From: Salinimicrobium sp. TH3
GTDB lineage: Bacteria; Bacteroidota; Bacteroidia; Flavobacteriales; Flavobacteriaceae
Reading direction: 5' to 3'
Length of the DNA: 64,000 bases
Assembly (NCBI RefSeq): GCF_026676115.1
Contig: NZ_JAPONB010000003.1
Span: 62,001-126,000, forward strand
The notes beneath the pieces are model-generated. The model saw nothing but the letters and a program-made list of their open reading frames with translations. It did no database searches and was not told where the DNA came from. Below, in pieces: positions 62,467 through 64,000 of this stretch; position 1 is the stretch's first letter; each line of letters starts with the position of its first letter. The translations under genes were made by a program, and so were the position numbers.

Positions 62467-62511
62467 AAAAACAAGAGCCTCAAAAATGCCATTTTTGAGG
62501 CTCTTGTTTTG
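62467..62511 (+). terminator. Very stable intrinsic terminator of ettA
   Basis: ACAAGAGCCTCAAAAATG and its complement form a perfect stem of 18 bases, extended by A/T to 21, with a one-base loop core; T-run TTTT follows. It contains the palindrome AAAAATGCCATTTTT seen elsewhere. Directly followed by the heptad repeats. Confidence 0.85.
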
Positions 62512-62662
62512 TTCAAGGTTCAAGGTTCAAGGTTCCAGGTTCCAGGTTCCAGGTTCCAGGTTCCAGGTTCAAGGTTTCAGGTTCAGGTTCCAGGTTTCAG
62601 GTTCCAGGTTCAAGGTTCAAGGTTTCAGGTTTGTCTGACGACTGAAGACTGACCACTGATCA
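62511..62662. repeat. Heptad minisatellite (GTTCCAG/GTTCAAG, then CTGAnnA)
   Basis: From 62511 to 62628 there are 17 tandem units of GTTCCAG, GTTCAAG or GTTTCAG (one six-base unit). After seven spacer bases a second seven-base array starts at 62635: CTGACGA, CTGAAGA, CTGACCA, CTGATCA, ending two bases before the stop codon of the MBL gene. No spacers, so not a CRISPR. Unit number may vary between strains. Confidence 0.9.
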
Positions 62663-62663
62663 C

Positions 62664-63458
62664 TTAATCCCCCGGATACCAGTTAGCTAATATTACTTCC
62701 ACATTGGGATTACCCTCGTTTACCAGTTTTTTAAATTGTTCCACATCTGCCTTGCCGTCCTTTCCTCGAAAGTGGTACGGATAAACTTTTTGGGGTGCGA
62801 ACTCAATGACAGCATCTGCTGCCGCATCCACTGGCATGGTGTATGGTAAATTCATTGGCACCAGGGCAATATCAATGTTTTCAAGATTTCTCATCTCCGG
62901 GATATCTTCGGTGTCACCGGCTATATAAAGTCTCTTGCCGTCTTTTTCAAGTAAATATCCATTTCCGCGTCCCTTTGGGTGAAATTGCTTTGCTTCCTCC
63001 CGCAGGTTGTACATAGGAATGGCCTCAATAGAGATACCCTTTTGATCTAAAGTCTCTCCATTGTTCATCACCGTAAGCTTAGTCCCTAAAGAATCGGGCA
63101 GCTCATCTTTTACGGCCTGGGGTGCAATGATGGGAACATTGGTTAAATTCAAGGCTGCCAGGGTTTCGGCATTCATATGATCGCTGTGGATATCGGTAAG
63201 GAGGACCATGTCGGCCTGGTCCATTCCGGCAAAAGCTTCAGCTCCTCCCACCGGGTCGAGGTAGATTGTCGTCTCTCCCCAATTTATCACAGCCGTCGCA
63301 TGAGAAATGGGATGAATATCTATTTGGTCCTCGTTAGTGTTTGCTGCAGTTTCGCCTTCCATTACCTCTTCTTCGGTAACAACAGGTTCTTCCCGGTTTT
63401 CATTTTTGCAGGAAAAAAGAAACACAGGGGCTATAAGTAAAATTAAAATTCGCTTCAT
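62664..63458 (-). CDS. MBL-fold lipoprotein hydrolase
   Basis: A 264-residue lipoprotein, signal ending LFSC (Cys17), then an acidic region (VTEEEVMEGE). The metallo-beta-lactamase-fold motif is LLTDIHSDHMN, with an AGDTEDIPEM block and a closing YPYHFRGKDG. Resembles UPF0173-type metal-dependent hydrolases exported to the envelope. Substrate unknown. Confidence 0.85.
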   Translation of the reverse strand: MKRILILLIAPVFLFSCKNENREEPVVTEEEVMEGETAANTNEDQIDIHPISHATAVINWGETTIYLDPVGGAEAFAGMDQADMVLLTDIHSDHMNAETLAALNLTNVPIIAPQAVKDELPDSLGTKLTVMNNGETLDQKGISIEAIPMYNLREEAKQFHPKGRGNGYLLEKDGKRLYIAGDTEDIPEMRNLENIDIALVPMNLPYTMPVDAAADAVIEFAPQKVYPYHFRGKDGKADVEQFKKLVNEGNPNVEVILANWYPGD

Positions 63459-63522
63459 AATTATATGGTTTTACATAAAACTACTTAAAAATGAAGCTTT
63501 TTGCCCCAGGTTTAATAGTACT

Positions 63523-63981
63523 TTAAGAAAGCGGAAGCTCCATTTTAATGTCACCCCGGGAATATGGATTGCCCTCTCCTAAGGGAATTTCCTTAAAACC
63601 GTATTTTTTGTAGATGTGAATTGCATTCTCCAGTTTACGGTTCGAATAAATGATGAGCTTTTTCCATCCCTTGCTACGTGCAAAATTGAGCGTATGCTCC
63701 ATGAGTTTTTGGCCAATACTTCTTCCCTGTGCAGCCGGTACCACAGCCATTTTTGTCAATTCAAATATCCCGTCCTCAATTTTCATAAGGGCCACTGTAC
63801 CAATAATTTTTTCCTCTTCACGAACAAAAAATATATTACCTCCGGGTTCTATGATATACTTTCCCGGTTTTCCTAAAACCTCTTGATCATGGGGTTCTAC
63901 CCAAAAATATTTTTCCAGCCACTCAATATTCAGCTGCCGGAAGTCTTCGGCGTACCGAGCTTCGTATGAAATGATCTCCAT
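63523..63981 (-). CDS. GNAT-family acetyltransferase
   Basis: A 152-residue N-acetyltransferase. The acetyl-CoA loop is VPAAQGRSIGQKLMEHTLNF (Q/RxxGxG/A), followed by IYKKYGFKEIPLG. Small-molecule or protein substrate unknown. The gene is complete; its ATG lies 19 bases from the window edge. Confidence 0.85.
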   Translation of the reverse strand: MEIISYEARYAEDFRQLNIEWLEKYFWVEPHDQEVLGKPGKYIIEPGGNIFFVREEEKIIGTVALMKIEDGIFELTKMAVVPAAQGRSIGQKLMEHTLNFARSKGWKKLIIYSNRKLENAIHIYKKYGFKEIPLGEGNPYSRGDIKMELPLS

Positions 63982-64000
63982 TAATTACCCTCCTATTTCT

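Noticed and set aside
62511-62662. CRISPR array
   Set aside because: Units are seven bases, directly adjacent and without unique spacers; there are no cas genes.

Overview
The window is a stretch of ordinary chromosome from a member of the Flavobacteriaceae (Bacteroidota). Family profiles are close to the Gramella / Salegentibacter / Salinimicrobium type of marine or saline-soil flavobacteria; genus is inference. The clues are the AT-rich sequence, promoters of the Bacteroidota form TAnnTTTG, lipoproteins with acidic residues after the lipobox cysteine, and flavobacterial gene neighbourhoods (HsdR_N protein / holA / menA, the CAL67264-type small membrane protein, a short MenE). I see no rRNA, tRNA, IS element, prophage or CRISPR array. 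Coding density is high, and almost all genes are intact.

Layout. 1-3310: a cupredoxin lipoprotein, then a minus-strand mlaE-mlaF-mlaD lipid-transport operon. 3531-6337: a tight operon of a flavin-reductase-fold protein, an M20 peptidase and a DUF1611 (DgcN-like) protein. 6598-14363: pfkB, a P2-type cation ATPase, a fused HAD/trehalose-6-phosphate phosphatase and a GH65 phosphorylase. This matches a set of genes from the Mycobacterium tuberculosis DosR dormancy regulon (pfkB, ctpF, otsB1) and is the most striking metabolic block. 14442-17478: a DevBCA/MacAB-like adaptor-permease-ATPase exporter. 17611-22055: a zinc peptidase, a universal stress protein with a small membrane partner, a pseudouridine synthase, a PAS-LuxR regulator and a DJ-1/PfpI protein. 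22144-26384: sbcD-sbcC. 26524-27792: a surface-type carboxypeptidase-regulatory-domain protein.

27793-28328 is the only gene-free stretch above 300 bases. It carries two structured elements, one a candidate small RNA with a terminator. It leads into a photosensory operon (28329-35311): a CheB-CheR-PAS-histidine kinase hybrid, a bacteriophytochrome kinase, a stand-alone receiver and a heme oxygenase that would make the biliverdin chromophore. 35308-40907 holds small enzymes on both strands (methyltransferase, STAS-like, epimerase-like, VOC, rhodanese lipoprotein, a membrane-anchored FMN glutamate-synthase-like protein).

41078-49324: a UvrD/PcrA helicase, a Tudor-like small protein, a YciO/Sua5 protein, a metallopeptidase lipoprotein between two identical terminator hairpins, an OmpA lipoprotein, a glycosyltransferase, an HsdR_N protein and holA. 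49326-54133: menaquinone genes menA, menC and menE interleaved with a UPF0173 hydrolase and a CPBP membrane protease. 54135-58827: DoxX, an M1 peptidase, a possible pseudo-metalloprotease and an acyl-CoA carboxylase beta subunit. The end holds a 59-residue membrane protein, a cloverleaf-like inverted repeat, a beta-barrel protein, DinB, EttA, a heptad minisatellite, an MBL-fold lipoprotein and a GNAT acetyltransferase.
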